Assembly: GCA_021464415.1 (NCBI GenBank)
Contig: CM038470.1
Location: 31,424,122-31,488,121, forward strand
Reading direction: 5' to 3'
DNA length: 64,000 nucleotides
DNA from: Lonicera japonica
Taxonomy: Eukaryota > Streptophyta > Magnoliopsida > Dipsacales > Caprifoliaceae
The notes under the pieces are model-generated. The model searched no databases. It was not told the origin of the DNA and saw only the letters and a program-made list of their open reading frames with translations. The position numbers and the translations under genes are program-made. This document shows positions 21,782-33,708 of this stretch, in pieces. The number at the start of each line of letters is the position of its first letter. Within the stretch, counting starts at the first letter, position 1.

Positions 21782-24627
21782 GTAAAATATATTTATCAAA
21801 AAATATTAAAATCCAATATATTACTTTTCCGGAAAAATAAAAAAATATACAAGTAACTGCTGCGATTTGGAGTTGGTTATGAAGACACTCTTCATGTGAT
21901 GTTCACATCCTCGAGCTCGAGCAACAATTGTTGTTCAATGAGTGCTGGTTCGATTTTAACATTCTTAATGTGGGACCCTATTTCCTTTTTTTTTTTTTTT
22001 TGCCTTTGTGCGTTTAGAGTGGAGCAAGAAATATAATTAAAGGGGGGCAACTACACCATTAAAAAAAATATAGAAGGGTCAAAATTAGTACTAGTACTAT
22101 ATTTTTTGAAAAATTAAAAAGGGGTGGGGTGGGGGATAGTTGATATATATGTATATTTTCAAATTTTGAATGAAAAATTGAACACTAAAAACCAAATTTT
22201 AGAAATTAAAGGGGGGCTACGATTGCCCCCTTACACACGTCTAGCTCCACCCCTGTTTGGAGCTATGAGAGAGATGTGTTGGTCAGAAAACAATCTTAAA
22301 AGGGGGAATAGGGTTTTTAAAATTAATTGCGAAATTATAAAGTTTTTAAGAGATTGTATAAAAATCAAATGCAGAGATATATATATCAAAGAAACTCACG
22401 AGGTAAATCAAGCACAATAATAAGAACAAGCATGAACAATGATAGATAAAGAGCTTGAGTTTAAAATGATAAAACCGAATTAGCCAATTACATTTTGTTT
22501 ATGCGGTTCGATTGTTTAGACTATACATCTGTACCCGATTAGTTTCCATTAAGAAATTCCTAATAATCTCATTTTTTACGAGTGAAAATCAAACATTCAT
22601 ACAAAGTGTAATTCTTCTCACTGCACTTCTCACAAGAACACTCATGCACTAACAATGAGATAACAAATTTATAATAGATGATTTAGTGACACACACCTAA
22701 TGTTATTTACTAACCCCATCAAAGTGTTTGCAAGGATACAATGATAAAGCTCACTTCTAGAGTTACAAAAATTTGATCAATGAATAGGAAAAATGGATTG
22801 CTTAAATCAAATACACATGTATGCTTTTGAAATCAACGAAAAATGAAGCTTGAGATTGAAGATGAAGTACAAGATTGATTTCTAGATCATTGGGTGGTTT
22901 GAAAAGTGTTTTTCAAGTGCATAAGTACCTCAAAATAAGATTATGGGCATTTGAAAAGAGATATGTTCTGTTTGAGTGAGTTTTGGAGTGAAAAACACAC
23001 AAACATTTTGTCAGGCACACAACAATCAACTATTGTCCCTAATAGTCAACTATTCAAGTATGTTCCATGATAGCTTTATAACCTTTAAAGAATCAATAGC
23101 CCACAAATAACCTTTCTTATCTCATTAATATTAATACCAACTCTACAAGAAATATCACAAAGTTTAATTTTGGGTTAGTAGGAAGGGTATGATGGATAAA
23201 ATCAAACATCTTTTGAGAAATGTGCATAATTTCAAAAACACTTTTAATAATAATAAAATGGTCGTGTGATGAAAATCCATTTTTAAATAATGAGATATAA
23301 TTTCAAAAAATGATTTTAAATAAATTTGAGCAAATTTCCTTATGATTAAATATCAACAACTTTAACAATAATTTCCTAGTCACTCACACACATTTTATTC
23401 ACTTGGATTTTCTTGAAGCTTTTGAATATGTTGAAAACCTTGAAATATTCATCTTTTAGGCCAACTAAGATGCCATGTCATCTTGAGTATGTCTACATCA
23501 CTTTGAATATATATTGTAAGTTCATGGGGCATTTCTTGAATCTAATGCTTATAAAAAATATTCACAATACTATATAGTATATTCATGTTAGATAAAACAA
23601 TTGAATTTAATAATCAAAATTAAATAATTAAGCTAAAGATTTTTTGCTCAACAAGATGATTTGGCGGTGGAGTTAATTGTGTCGAAACCTTCCTGTTTTT
23701 TACAAAGCTTTAAGTTAATGCATGGTGGAGTTAGAAGGCCTGTGCCTGCTAGTTGCTCCGAAATGGGGAAAGCCTCATGAGTCTTGGATTCGTATATATT
23801 AATGTAAATGAGTCTTGGCTACTACTACATGAACTATGTTTAAGAAGGGGTCAAAACTCCTACAGGCAGATTTAGTGTGAACCATATTTGCATTGTCTTA
23901 GAATTTAGTGTAAAAATAGATTCGCACTAAATTTACATCTTAATTTATTTGTAAACTTAATACAAAAATATATTTGCACTGAAATCTATATCGCTAGTTG
24001 TTTGCATATTTAGTGCAAAACAATACTTGTAGTACTTATAGATTTAGTGCAAAGAATAGATTTGTGCTATTTGTGCTAGAGCTTCAGTGAGGTTTCAAGC
24101 TTTTCGGCAGTGGTTGTTGAAGCTTTAGTGAGGTCTCTAACACTGGCAGTGGTCACCAAAGCTTTGGTAGGGTCTTTAGCAATGGTCGCCTGGACCGATC
24201 CATCATTCGACAAATGGTGGCGGCCATTGATGATTAATATATATATATTTTTTTAAAAAGAAAATAAAATAGCGGAAAAATATTTTAAGTAAAAAAAAAG
24301 TGAGTGTCTTTACTTTCGAGATGAAAAACATAAAACGTTTTTACTTTAGATATAAAAAGTAACGCTTTTTGTCACTCCTCTTATATTAATTTGTCAAATA
24401 ATAATATAATTTACTAAGATATTATCCACTTAAGGTTCAAGCCTCAAAATTTTATCTTATTTCTAAGATTTCTCTTACTAAAAAAGACATGCGATATAAA
24501 TCAAACACTCATAATATATAGTTTGCCAACATCCACTATATTACTCTACTCCGAAACACATGCAACAACTCAACCACAACGTTAAAGTCATTACACCTTT
24601 AATCCTATTACATCTTAAAAAACTTAG
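21782..24627. other. Intergenic with minor repeats
   Basis: No coding gene is seen. At 21880-22000 a B-box-like GGTTCGATTTT followed by a T run hints at another SINE relic. At 23870-24060 the motif TTTAGTGCAAA or its complement recurs about six times. At 22040-22250 G-rich blocks (AAAGGGGGGC) occur twice in a degraded repeat. Confidence 0.4.
24079..24192. repeat. Three tandem copies of a roughly 40-bp unit
   Basis: Units beginning AGCTT(C/T)AGTGAGGT at 24079 and 24121, and AGCTTTGGTAGGGT near 24159, each continue with a (G)GCAGTGGT-like end. The function is not apparent. Confidence 0.55.
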
Positions 24628-24905
24628 GGTCTGTTTGATCACAAAGATGGAAAATAAAAATAAATTTAGTTAGTTTGTGTGAAAATATAAAAAATAAAGT
24701 GAAAGATGTTACTAATTTTATAAGTATATATCTTCCATCTTTCAATATTTTTGGTGAAATTTTTTTACTTACCATCAAGCAAAGAAATTTTTTTCATGGA
24801 AAAACTTAAAAATAAAAAAGATATCACCTTTATTACTCAATTTATTTTCCATCTTTTTATTAACACTAACACAATTTTTTTTTTACTTTACAAACAAAAA
24901 GAACT
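24628..24905. mobile_element. Possible hAT-like MITE
   Basis: It begins GGGTCTGTTTGATCACAAAG, as hAT MITEs in this window do. An inner pair GATGGAAAATAAA / TTTATTTTCCATC (about 24643 and 24841) is inverted. The right end is not well defined. Confidence 0.35.
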
Positions 24906-25060
24906 TTAGTGAAAAAAAAAAAATTCGTGATATTTTTTGTGTCCATAAATTATTGCACTTAAAAGTTAAAACACATGTAATGCAATGACATGTATTGTTA
25001 GTTAGTGGGTCCCCTAATTTTTTATTATTTCTATTTTCAATTTCATTTTCCAATTATTAG

Positions 25061-25210
25061 TATAAAACTCTCTTCACTTCTCTTCACCTCTACTCACTCA
25101 CCTCCATTGCCAGTGCAATTCCAAGTTCTCTACTTCTCTCTCTCTTTAAACTTTTGCTTCCTTCATATAAGTAAAGCTGAGGCTCTATTCTTGAACTTCA
25201 AAAATCAAAT
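25061..25210 (+). promoter_or_regulatory. PAE1 TATA box and 5'UTR exon
   Basis: TATAAAAC at 25061-25068 is followed by a CT-rich leader that ends at a donor AAAT|GTAAGC (25210/25211). The paired acceptor CCAG is at 25872-25873, one base before the A preceding the PAE1 ATG. PAE2 has the same arrangement (leader donor CAT|GTAAGC, same acceptor position), which supports both. Confidence 0.65.
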
Positions 25211-25874
25211 GTAAGCTTCTAAGTTATAACTATAGTAATCTACTACTAACCCCAACACTAATTTTTGCATATTGATCTCTTTTCTTTGAGCTTATAGTTT
25301 GCTGAATTTTGTCAATATACTTTACTTCTTCATCAAACTGTACAGCCGCAAAAAATGTTCTTCTTTTTGTCAATATTTATCTTTTTCTGAGCATATATAT
25401 GAACATTGTGTGAGTAATTCAATCCCAAGGCCAGTTACAAGCAATTTGGATGAGGTAGAAGTGGATGACTCCGTGTTAGATATATGCCTATGAAGTATTT
25501 GTGAAAATAACCCACAGAAACAAAACCAATTATTTTTTTTTACTCTACGTTCAAAGAACTACATTAACAGCTTTCATAATTGAGAGAATTTGGGATAATG
25601 GGCAGCAGGCATATAATGTGTTTGTTTTGCCAATGCCTAGGAAACTAGTGTTCATTGTTGAGCGTTGAAGGATTGAACTTGATATATGATTATCTTCCTA
25701 GACTTTCAAGAACGAACAATTTTACTTAATCAGTTCATTTTTTTGTGATGCATTCTGTCACATTTTATATCATTCATACTTTTTAGTTTCAGCGTATGTT
25801 TTTTTCTTCTTACCTTATCTTCTTTCCATGTAGTTTTAACATATGCTAATCATATGTTGTTTACAATGTCCAGA

Positions 25875-28800
25875 ATGGAGAATACAAAACTATATGTACT
25901 GATCTCTTTTATAATCCTGATCGAAGTACAAGGCTCGGGTGTCGATATTACCTTTCTTGAGAGTGCAAAGGCGAAGGGAGCAGGTGAAAACTGAAGCAAT
26001 TCTTTTGAAGTTGCACCATAGACGTTTAACTAAAAGTTAAAGCTGCTTTTTTTTCCAATTACAATGTCTTGGTGTAGAATCTAAGCTCAATTAAATGTTC
26101 AATTCTTGATTGTTATTTGCATCTCATATGCTGCAGTCTGTTTGGATGGGAGTGCACCTGCATACCAGTTTGATAAGGGTGTTGGGGCAGGAGCCAACAA
26201 TTGGTTGGTTCATATACAGGTCTGTCCATCTGAGATCATATGTCCGAAATCTTTATTTCACAAATAAACTAACTGTAGATCATGAAAAAAAGTGGTATCA
26301 ATCAAACAATTGGACTTAGTAATATTGTGCCTTTCTTGAAGTTGGGTAGTGAATGCATAGATAGATATTTGAGACTATGTTATTCATCGTATTGCAGGGT
26401 GGAGGATGGTGTACATCACTTGAATCTTGCCATAACCGTACGCGTCCCTCAAGCGACATGGGTTCCTCTCATTATATGAGGAAATCTAAGTTCTCTGGGA
26501 TTTTGAGCCACAAGAAAAAGTTTAACCCTAGTAGGACTTGATATTAAATTAATATGGGTTTCCTTCTTTCGTATTTGGTTTCGTAACTAATAAAATGAAC
26601 TCTATTTCAATTTTCAGACTTCTACAATTGGAATAGGATCCTTGTTCGCTATTGTGATGGATCATCCTTTACCGGAGATGTTGAAGAAGTCGAGCCTGTT
26701 AGTGTGTATATATAGATATATTTTTAAGTATTTATACAATTACTTTGATGGAGTGTACCTCCTATTTATTCACGTACAGTTATAAAGACGAATTAGGAGA
26801 AAAAATGAAAGCAAATCTTATGATAAAGTATCTTAAATTGAGTCTCAAAGGGTCTATTGTATGCATGGCTTCTAATAAAACTGTCCAATTAATTTGATCA
26901 GAAATTTGGACTCCACTTTAGAGGTGCGCGGGTTTTCGATGCCATCATGGAGGACCTTTTAGCTAGAGGAATGAAGAATGCGTCCAATGTATACCCACAT
27001 GCTCTCTCTGTCTCTGAATGTGTGTGTGCATATATAAACATATCTAGTTTTTTTTCTTAGTGACTCACAAGGATTTGTTATTGTAGGCTCTGCTCTCTGG
27101 ATGTTCAGCTGGTGGGTTGGCGTCGATCTTGCATTGTGATAAATTCCGAGCTCTTGTACCTACCTGTGCAAGAGTGAAATGCGTATCAGACGCTGGTTAT
27201 TTTATCCACGTGTAAGCTTTCAAGAGGACCTATTATCCATATGTCACTAAGCCTAAATTTATAATTTTCTGGTTTATTTTATTTGTTTTTCTTTTTGTAC
27301 ATCTATGGGAGTAAAAACCACCTTGGTTCTCTTAACAGGAAAGATATCTCAGGAAGATATCACTTTGAAGAAAAATATTTTGATCGAGTGGTTAAACTAC
27401 ATGTATTCTCTCTCTCTCTCTCTCAAATGTTACTCAACTATATATGTTTAATGTTTGTTTACTCATCAAATTAATTGTTATATTTTAGATTCCGCTCTTC
27501 TAGAATCTATTTACCTTCTTTCTTTGATATAAATTTATACTATTCCCATGGGCTCCTTACAATATTTAGGTATTTTAAGGTTCAAATTTCAAGTATTTTG
27601 TATCTTTTGGGTGCAGGGATCATCTAAGAATTTGCCCCTATCATGCACTTCAAAGATGAAAGATGGTCTGGTAAGAATGGTTCTCTTTGTATTATGGATG
27701 ACTTTGGTTTTGTAACAACAAATAAAACTCGTTTAACAGTTCCAAGATTTGGTATCGTGCTATTATCTGACACGTTAAAAATGCGTCGAGGAGATGTCAA
27801 GGTCGGGTGCCCGGGGTGCAGGTTGGGGTCAGGGTGGAGTTAAGTGATGTGTAGTATCTTTTCCTTAGTTTATGTCAAATTCAAGTGTACAATATGTTAT
27901 AATTTTTCGTTTTAAAGTTGGTTTTATATGTTAATAACAACATCTTTCAATATTTTGGCAGTGCTTTTATCCACAATATGCCGCCCCACATATCCAGACA
28001 CCACTTTTTATTATAAATTCGGTGTATGATATATACCAGGTCAGCCTTTCATTTATAGTTAAGTAGACAATAAATGGTAACATTATAGTTTTTATTTTCA
28101 TATTTGTTTGCAATTTTCTTCCTCGTTTGAGATTCTTTCTAGCATAATGCACATTTTTAAAGTTCGTGAAAACTGAGGACTTGTCTAAGATTCTTCATCT
28201 TCATCTTCCTCATCTCATTTTACTTTTGTCAAATTAATGATGTTTTATTTCTGCCATTTAATCTCCGTTTTTTTTTTTTGATGTTTACTCAGATATCTAA
28301 TATTTTGGCACCAACTGCAAATGGTCGTAATGGCTCCTGGTTTGAGTGCCAGTACAACTATAAGAAGTGCTCACATAGTCAAATCAGAACATTGCAAGGT
28401 TAATGACATAAACTCTTTTTCATGATGTTCTGAAAAATTTTCGAATGTGTTGGAAAAGGGGGAAAACCATGTTTGTCTTTAGAAAGAATTAACCTACATA
28501 AAATAGCTGCTACATTTCCATTGCTTACATGGGAAATAATTGGATTTTTTGGATTGTTTCTCATGACACTCTTTTCCATGGAAAATTCAAACCTAGAGGA
28601 GTGGGTTTTGGATTCCATTGAAGAAAAAATGGTCCACAAAAAGTTTACCACGGAAATGATTCTATAAAAAGTTCTTGCGATCAAACACTACTCATTTTCC
28701 TTCTCTTTCTAATATTCCTTACAGTTAAACTAGGGAAGTCATTTTCCTCTTTTCCCTTTCTCTTGCAAACCCATTCAACAGTAAGAAGGTATCGGGCTCC

Positions 28801-29483
28801 TCTGGAGTGATGAAAATCACTCCAAAGGAGAGTTGAAGAAATCTGGATCATTAATTTAATTTGATGGTTCAGATTTTGTAACGAGTCCTCACCAAAGCCA
28901 AACACTATCTGTCAAGATCTAAGCCATTCATTTTTAAACGAACAGTGCTGATTTAGTACTCTACTTTAGAGTGATTGAAATTACTCTAGTGCGCTTTTCA
29001 TCAAATGATTACAACCTTGACTAAGAGTAACACTCAAACTTTCTATTTTGTTTTTATTTTTATTTCAGATTTCAGGTTGCAATTTTTGCGAGCACTTTCG
29101 AGCGGACTGGCTAACAGCTCATCTACAGGAATGTTCATAAATTCCTGTTATACCCACTGCCAATCTGAATTTCGAAAGAAGTGGTATGGAGATCCTGCAT
29201 CAAAGATGGAGAAAAAGGTAATTTGAAACTGATTCATCTTAGTTTTTACTACTACATGATATTAGCTTTCCCTTTAGCTATTATCTTGCCAATTTTTTAT
29301 GGAAATCTAATTTTCATTTTCCTTCGAAAATTTTCTTGGTAGGCAATCGGAGAGGCGGTGGGTGACTGGTTTTATGACCGAACTACATTCCAACATATAG
29401 ATGACAAACATTTGAAGCCGCATAAGTGTGTGCTTAATCCAAAAGAGCCAAATCCAAAGAATAATTATACATGGGGAGGTTAG
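25875..29483 (+). CDS. Pectin acetylesterase, CE13 family (PAE1), 12 exons, intact
   Basis: Removes acetyl groups from cell-wall pectin; expected to be secreted to the wall. Exons: 25875-25983, 26137-26219, 26398-26530, 26618-26697, 26902-26988, 27087-27211, 27339-27402, 27617-27670, 27962-28039, 28293-28398, 29069-29217, 29343-29483. The sum is 1,209 nt, giving 402 aa, usual for plant PAEs. All introns are GT-AG and the frame holds throughout. A hydrophobic signal peptide lies at about residues 5-20. Family motifs include [43 protein letters not shown] and CYTHCQ. By comparison with Notum-type esterases, the likely triad is Ser171 (GCSAGG), Asp268 (VYDIYQ) and His336 (YTHC). The tail ends NNYTWGG, with an N-glycosylation sequon. 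Intron 10 carries MITE-like AT-rich insertions. Confidence 0.95.
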
Positions 29484-29560
29484 GTAAAAGCTTGGATCGT
29501 TTCATTCATGTAAAAAATGTCATGTATAATTATTCTTTTGGTCCGCTTTGTTGGATTAAA
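29433..29560. repeat. Inverted repeat spanning the PAE1 stop codon
   Basis: Arm 29433-29473 lies in the last exon. Arm 29521-29560 lies in the 3'UTR and is its reverse complement, with a perfect AGAATAATTATACATG core and several further matches such as TTAATCCAA. The stop codon (29481-29483) sits in the 47-nt loop. PAE2 has the same structure. Confidence 0.85.
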
Positions 29561-30454
29561 TAGGCACCAAGGGGCAATTCGTTTTTGTAATCTCTTCTTT
29601 GATATGCAGTTTGGTCATAGTATATTACATAGATGTGCAAGGAGCCACAGGATCAGAAAATTTGAGGTGCCAAAATGTTATTTTTCTATGTAAATACAAA
29701 AGTTGTACTTTGAGAAAATTTGAGTTGTTCAAAGTTTGAGTGAAAGGAGAAAAATAGGATGAACATCATACTTATGGTAAAATTCACTTTTGTTTTGATA
29801 TTTCCATAATTCAAACTTCTTGTACATAATCATGAAGTAATAATTTGCGATTGTATCTCAGTGTAGTGAATTTATCTACTTTGTGCCTTTAATAGTGGCT
29901 AAGGCTTCAATTGACGCAGGAGGGAAGTGGGTTTAAACCATGGTCTTCGACCTAACTTCTTGAATCCACAAGAAAAGAGAGAAAATTCTCGAAATATTTG
30001 ATAATATTGATAAAAGATTGAATGTTGGGGTATGATTTATTTATACTACTTAAATCCTAAACCTAAAATAATTAGGATTGCTTGGAGGATATTCAAATTC
30101 CTTAACTATAAGGAAACTTGAATTACCTAAAACAAAACATAAATACGCTAGACTTTTCCAAAACCTTAATAACTAAGATAAGGAAATTTCTTCACGCATG
30201 CCGCGTCATCAATTTTGGTTATTGGTCAAAATTTTGTGGACGATGAAGCAACTGCCATGATTAGAGAACTATAGAGCTTTGATAATCACTCAAATTTGGA
30301 TGATAGGCAGCATTTAGTGTGATTGCTTGATCCTTGCCTAGTGCGATAATGGACATTCAATGAATTAGACTATGGCAGCCAAAGTCTCATTCTCATTCTT
30401 GTAAATATAGGCAATAAGTTATCTGATTTCAAAAATTTTATAGGCAAAGGAGAG
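29561..30454. other. PAE1 3' flank
   Basis: About 29640-29720 carries a 3'UTR block (GGAGCCACAGGATCAG...GTGCCAAAATGTTA) that recurs after the other PAE copies. At 29888-29945 A-box-like TAGTGGCTAAGG and B-box-like GGGTTTAAACC suggest a SINE relic. No further gene is seen. Confidence 0.45.
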
Positions 30455-30457
30455 GGA

Positions 30458-30474
30458 GGGGGGGGGGGGGGGGG
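30458..30474. repeat. Poly-G run
   Basis: Seventeen consecutive G bases at the left edge of the GC-richer repeat block; length possibly unreliable. Confidence 0.7.
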
Positions 30475-30499
30475 CACCGCCACAGCGGAGCACATACAG

Positions 30500-31080
30500 T
30501 AACCCTCCCATAGCAATAAGGTCACTACATCCAACCCTTAGGGCCCAAAATCCTCATTGACACACCGATTCTGGTTCAGCCTGCAACATTAGGCTCATAA
30601 TCCTTCCCCTGGGGTCCAACGTCTTCATTGGCACACCACACTCCTAGTCCAGCCCACAACATTAGGGTAGGGTCAGCACATCCACCCCATTAGGGCCCAT
30701 TGTCCTCATTGGCGAACCACACTTCCGGTCATGCCCACAGCACTAGGGTCAATACATCCACCCTCTTAGGGCTGTATTCATCGGTATGCGACACTATTTA
30801 TCCAGCCCAGAACACTAAGGTTAGTACATCCACCCCCTTAGGGCGCACCACACTCCCGAGTCCTGGTCTAGCCCGCACACTTTTGGCTGGATTTTCCCTT
30901 TGATACCAATTTGTCTTGTCTCGGTCCGGCCTACACTAGGGTCATACATCCACCGCCTTAGGGCCCAATGTCCTTGTCGGCACACCATACTCCTAGTCTA
31001 ACCCGCATCCATCCCTTAGTGCCAAATGTTCTTGTTGGCACACCACACTTCCGGGTGGGTTTCCCACTTGATACTATTCC
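30500..31080. repeat. Degenerate tandem repeat of about 90-110 bp, C-rich
   Basis: The phrase ACATCCACCCCCTTAGGGCC, followed by TGTCCTCATTGGCACACCAC, ACTCC.GGTC.AGCCC and ACA.CACTAGGGT, recurs about six times. It is distinctly richer in C and G than its surroundings. Short ORFs inside are by-products of the repeat. I do not recognise the family. Confidence 0.75.
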
Positions 31081-31486
31081 GTGAGATCCCGGTTCACCCT
31101 AGAAAGTTATGCTCTACTTTGGGCTGAAGCCTACATGATTTTGCTTTCCTCGAAAGGCCTCTTTCTAGGATAGACTAGTGACGACACATAGCACATCATT
31201 TTACCTCATCTTGGCATGTGGGATGAACACCCATAGTGTGTAGCCTGCTAGAACCTACTGTAGCCACACTGGGGCACATACAACTGTGCATCCACTACAT
31301 TTGGGTCGTTAACATACCCTTTGCCACCCCCTCTTTCCCAAGATCTGCCTCTGCACCCAAAAATTTCATTATACATGGTTCATTTACTATGATGCAAATT
31401 CATGCTTTTACCCTTTTTTTTGTTTCTGCTCTCTTCTCTTCAAGTATTTTTCTCATATGCTAATCTACACTGTTTAATTGTGCAGA

Positions 31487-32640
31487 ATGGAGAATATAAA
31501 ACTGTATGTACCTGTCTGTTTTCATAATCTTGCTGGAAACATGAGGCTTGGCTGTTGACATAACCTATCGTCAGAGTGCAAAAGCAAAAGGAGCAAGTGA
31601 AAACCATGCTACTGAATTTTGATGTAAAGACATTCTCAATAAAAGTTAAAGCTGATTTAATAGAATTTTGACCTCTTAGGGGTAGAATCTAAGCTCTGTA
31701 TAACTGATCATTTCCCATTTTTTTTTTTGTAATATCATATGCTGCAGATTGTTCGGATAACAGTGCACCTGCGTACCAGTTTGATGAGGGTATTGGCAAA
31801 GGAGCCAACAACTGGTTGGTCCATTTATCACATATTGTTTTTAAGGTTTTATTTCATTAATATATTTACCCATTTGATTGCACATGAATAAAAGATTATG
31901 ATTCATGCGATTGAAATAAAAAGCCAACAAATAGTTGGTTCACATACTTTCCCACATAAGTTCTATTGTGATCTTTCGAAACATTTTCCAGAATCGCGTA
32001 TTGGAAACATTTTCCAGATACAAGAATTTTTGAAGGGACCTAATTGGACTTGTTTTATGATTTTAACCCCTTTGCCGTTGCCTTTTTATTGCGCCTTTGT
32101 GTGGTTTACACGGCAAAAGAATTGGATTTCTTGGCATTGTCTTTATATGAAACTCCTTTCCATGCAAAATAAAAACTTGGTCGATCAAAGTTGTACCAAG
32201 GAAACAGATTCCTTGGAAAGTTATTGCTATCAATCACCACGAGAAATGGACATGTCATTGTCCTCTTGTTTTTACTAGTCCATAATCCTTAGTGTTACAA
32301 ACTATACAAGGGGATAAATCAGCGAAGTCATTTTCATTTGTTTTCATTTCTCTTGCAAAATTCATTAACCTAAACGAGCGCGACTTTCCATAGAATACAC
32401 TCTCATTTTCTCTTGCGAAAGTCATTTTCTTTTGGATGTATTTGCAGATTTCAGGTTGCAATTTTTGCAGTACACGTGCACTATATTGAAGGGAAATCAG
32501 TTTTCGCTTCAGCTGTTATCTTATTTTGTTTGTTGTTAATGGAAATCTAATTTCTTTTTCCTTTGAAAATATTCTTGGTACGCAATCCGTCAGAGGCAGT
32601 GGTGACTTGTTTTATGATCAAATACGTGCTGATATGGTAA
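31487..32640 (+). pseudogene. Broken pectin acetylesterase copy next to PAE1
   Basis: Exon 1 copy 31487-31596 begins MENIKLYV and then shifts frame (TGA near 31556), with the donor changed to GCAA|GT. Exon 2 copy starting at 31748 reads [17 protein letters not shown], but the donor after WLVH is lost. Exons 3-10 are missing. A stub of exon 11 is at 32448-32470 and of exon 12 at about 32581-32640 (GCAATC..CAGAGGCAGT). The PAE 3'UTR block (GTGCCAAAATGTT) follows near 32702. This is a direct tandem duplicate of PAE1 that has been deleted internally. Confidence 0.88.
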
Positions 32641-32899
32641 TTCGGGTTTGTAATCTACTATTAGAAATGTATTTTGGTCATAATAATTGATTAAACTTAG
32701 GTGCCAAAATGTTCAGCTTATCTCTGTACAAAACTGAAGAGAGTTGTAGTGTTGTTACTGCAAATCCTCTTAATATATTGTAGAAAACCTTTTGCTGTGT
32801 TTGATTAATTGTAAATACTGCGAGAAATTAATTTGCAACATGCATTGTTTAATTTTACACGATTCTTTGCGTTTTGATGCAAACTAATTAACTACACAT

Positions 32900-32904
32900 C
32901 AGAA
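32900..32904. repeat. 5-bp target-site duplication, left copy (copia)
   Basis: CAGAA before the left LTR is repeated after the right LTR at 38556-38560. Five bases is standard for copia integrase. Confidence 0.85.
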
Positions 32905-33595
32905 TGTTGTGAATGTGGGAACAATAACCAAGTCCCAAATCCACCAATAAACCCGAGAAATCCCTTTCGGGAATTTCTACGAACACTTGGCGGGCGGAAA
33001 CCGACAAGCAATAGGATCTTTGGCTTAAACCAAGATAATCAACACAATCACAAACAACTATAGATAAAAGATAAAGAACAACAAGAATCAAGTGCAAAGC
33101 AAAGGAGAAAAACACACCGGAGATAATGTGGAACCCTTTGGGTCTTCCACTTGAAAGGGGAGCAACTTTATTGATCAACCAAGAATTTACACCAACTCTC
33201 TCTCAATGTTTATCACTCAAATCAATGGAACAAACCTCCAAAGATTATCCTCTCAAAACCTAGCTAAACCCTAGCTAACCTCTTACAAGAAATACCCTCT
33301 TGTAAGAACAATTCTCTCCTTCTCACTCTTGCAAATGCACTCATGCAACAAATAGAAACAAACCTTTCTATTTATACTAAGTGAGAAAATAAGCCTAAAA
33401 GGCTTTACCCGCCGAACTGCAAAAGGGCTTTTGCAGTTTCTCGCCCAAGGTGCAAAAGTGGTTTTGCACCTTTCCAGAACAATTCTGCCGAGCTGCAAAA
33501 GTGCTTTTGCGGTTTTCCGGCTCAGCTGCAAAAGCGCTTTTGCAGCATTCCAGCTTGCACTATATTGTAACATAGATTACAAGCCAAACACAACA
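32905..33595 (-). repeat. Copia 3' LTR (element sense is minus)
   Basis: 691 bp. Read on the minus strand: palindrome array in U3 (33545 to 33417), then TATA box TATAAATAG (about 33376-33368), then R/U5. TG...CA ends. Confidence 0.92.
33417..33545. promoter_or_regulatory. Four palindromes upstream of the LTR TATA box
   Basis: Units at 33417-33436, 33449-33470, 33493-33512 and 33526-33545 share the form TGCAAAAG..CTTTTGCA. The last, CTGCAAAAGCGCTTTTGCAG, is a perfect 20-bp palindrome. They are identical in the other LTR at 38377-38505. A further small AAGCC/GGCTT inverted pair lies at about 33391-33405. Confidence 0.88.
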
Positions 33596-33612
33596 ATCTC
33601 CACCTTGGCGAG
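33596..33612 (-). other. Polypurine tract of the copia element
   Basis: On the minus strand CCAAGGTGGAGAT directly precedes the 3' LTR, matching the usual copia plus-strand primer (AAG(T/G)TGGAGAT). Confidence 0.7.
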
Positions 33613-33708
33613 TAATCTCAAGTCAATCTCGATTGCTTCACCTCGGGATAAGAACTGTGCATCTCCTTAGAGATTATCCCGACACCTCCAAGGTCATACC
33701 CTCCTCCT

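Noticed and set aside
30700..30903. 67-aa ORF in the C-rich tandem repeat
   Set aside because: Made only of repeat units; no start context, splice sites or homology.
33417..33545. CRISPR-like array reading of the regularly spaced palindromes
   Set aside because: Plant LTR context, units touch the TATA-proximal region, spacers are short and repeats are palindromic and unequal.
33431..33670. Plus-strand ORF QFLAQGAKVVLHL in the copia LTR
   Set aside because: It translates the U3 palindromes of the LTR and recurs identically in the other LTR; not a host gene.
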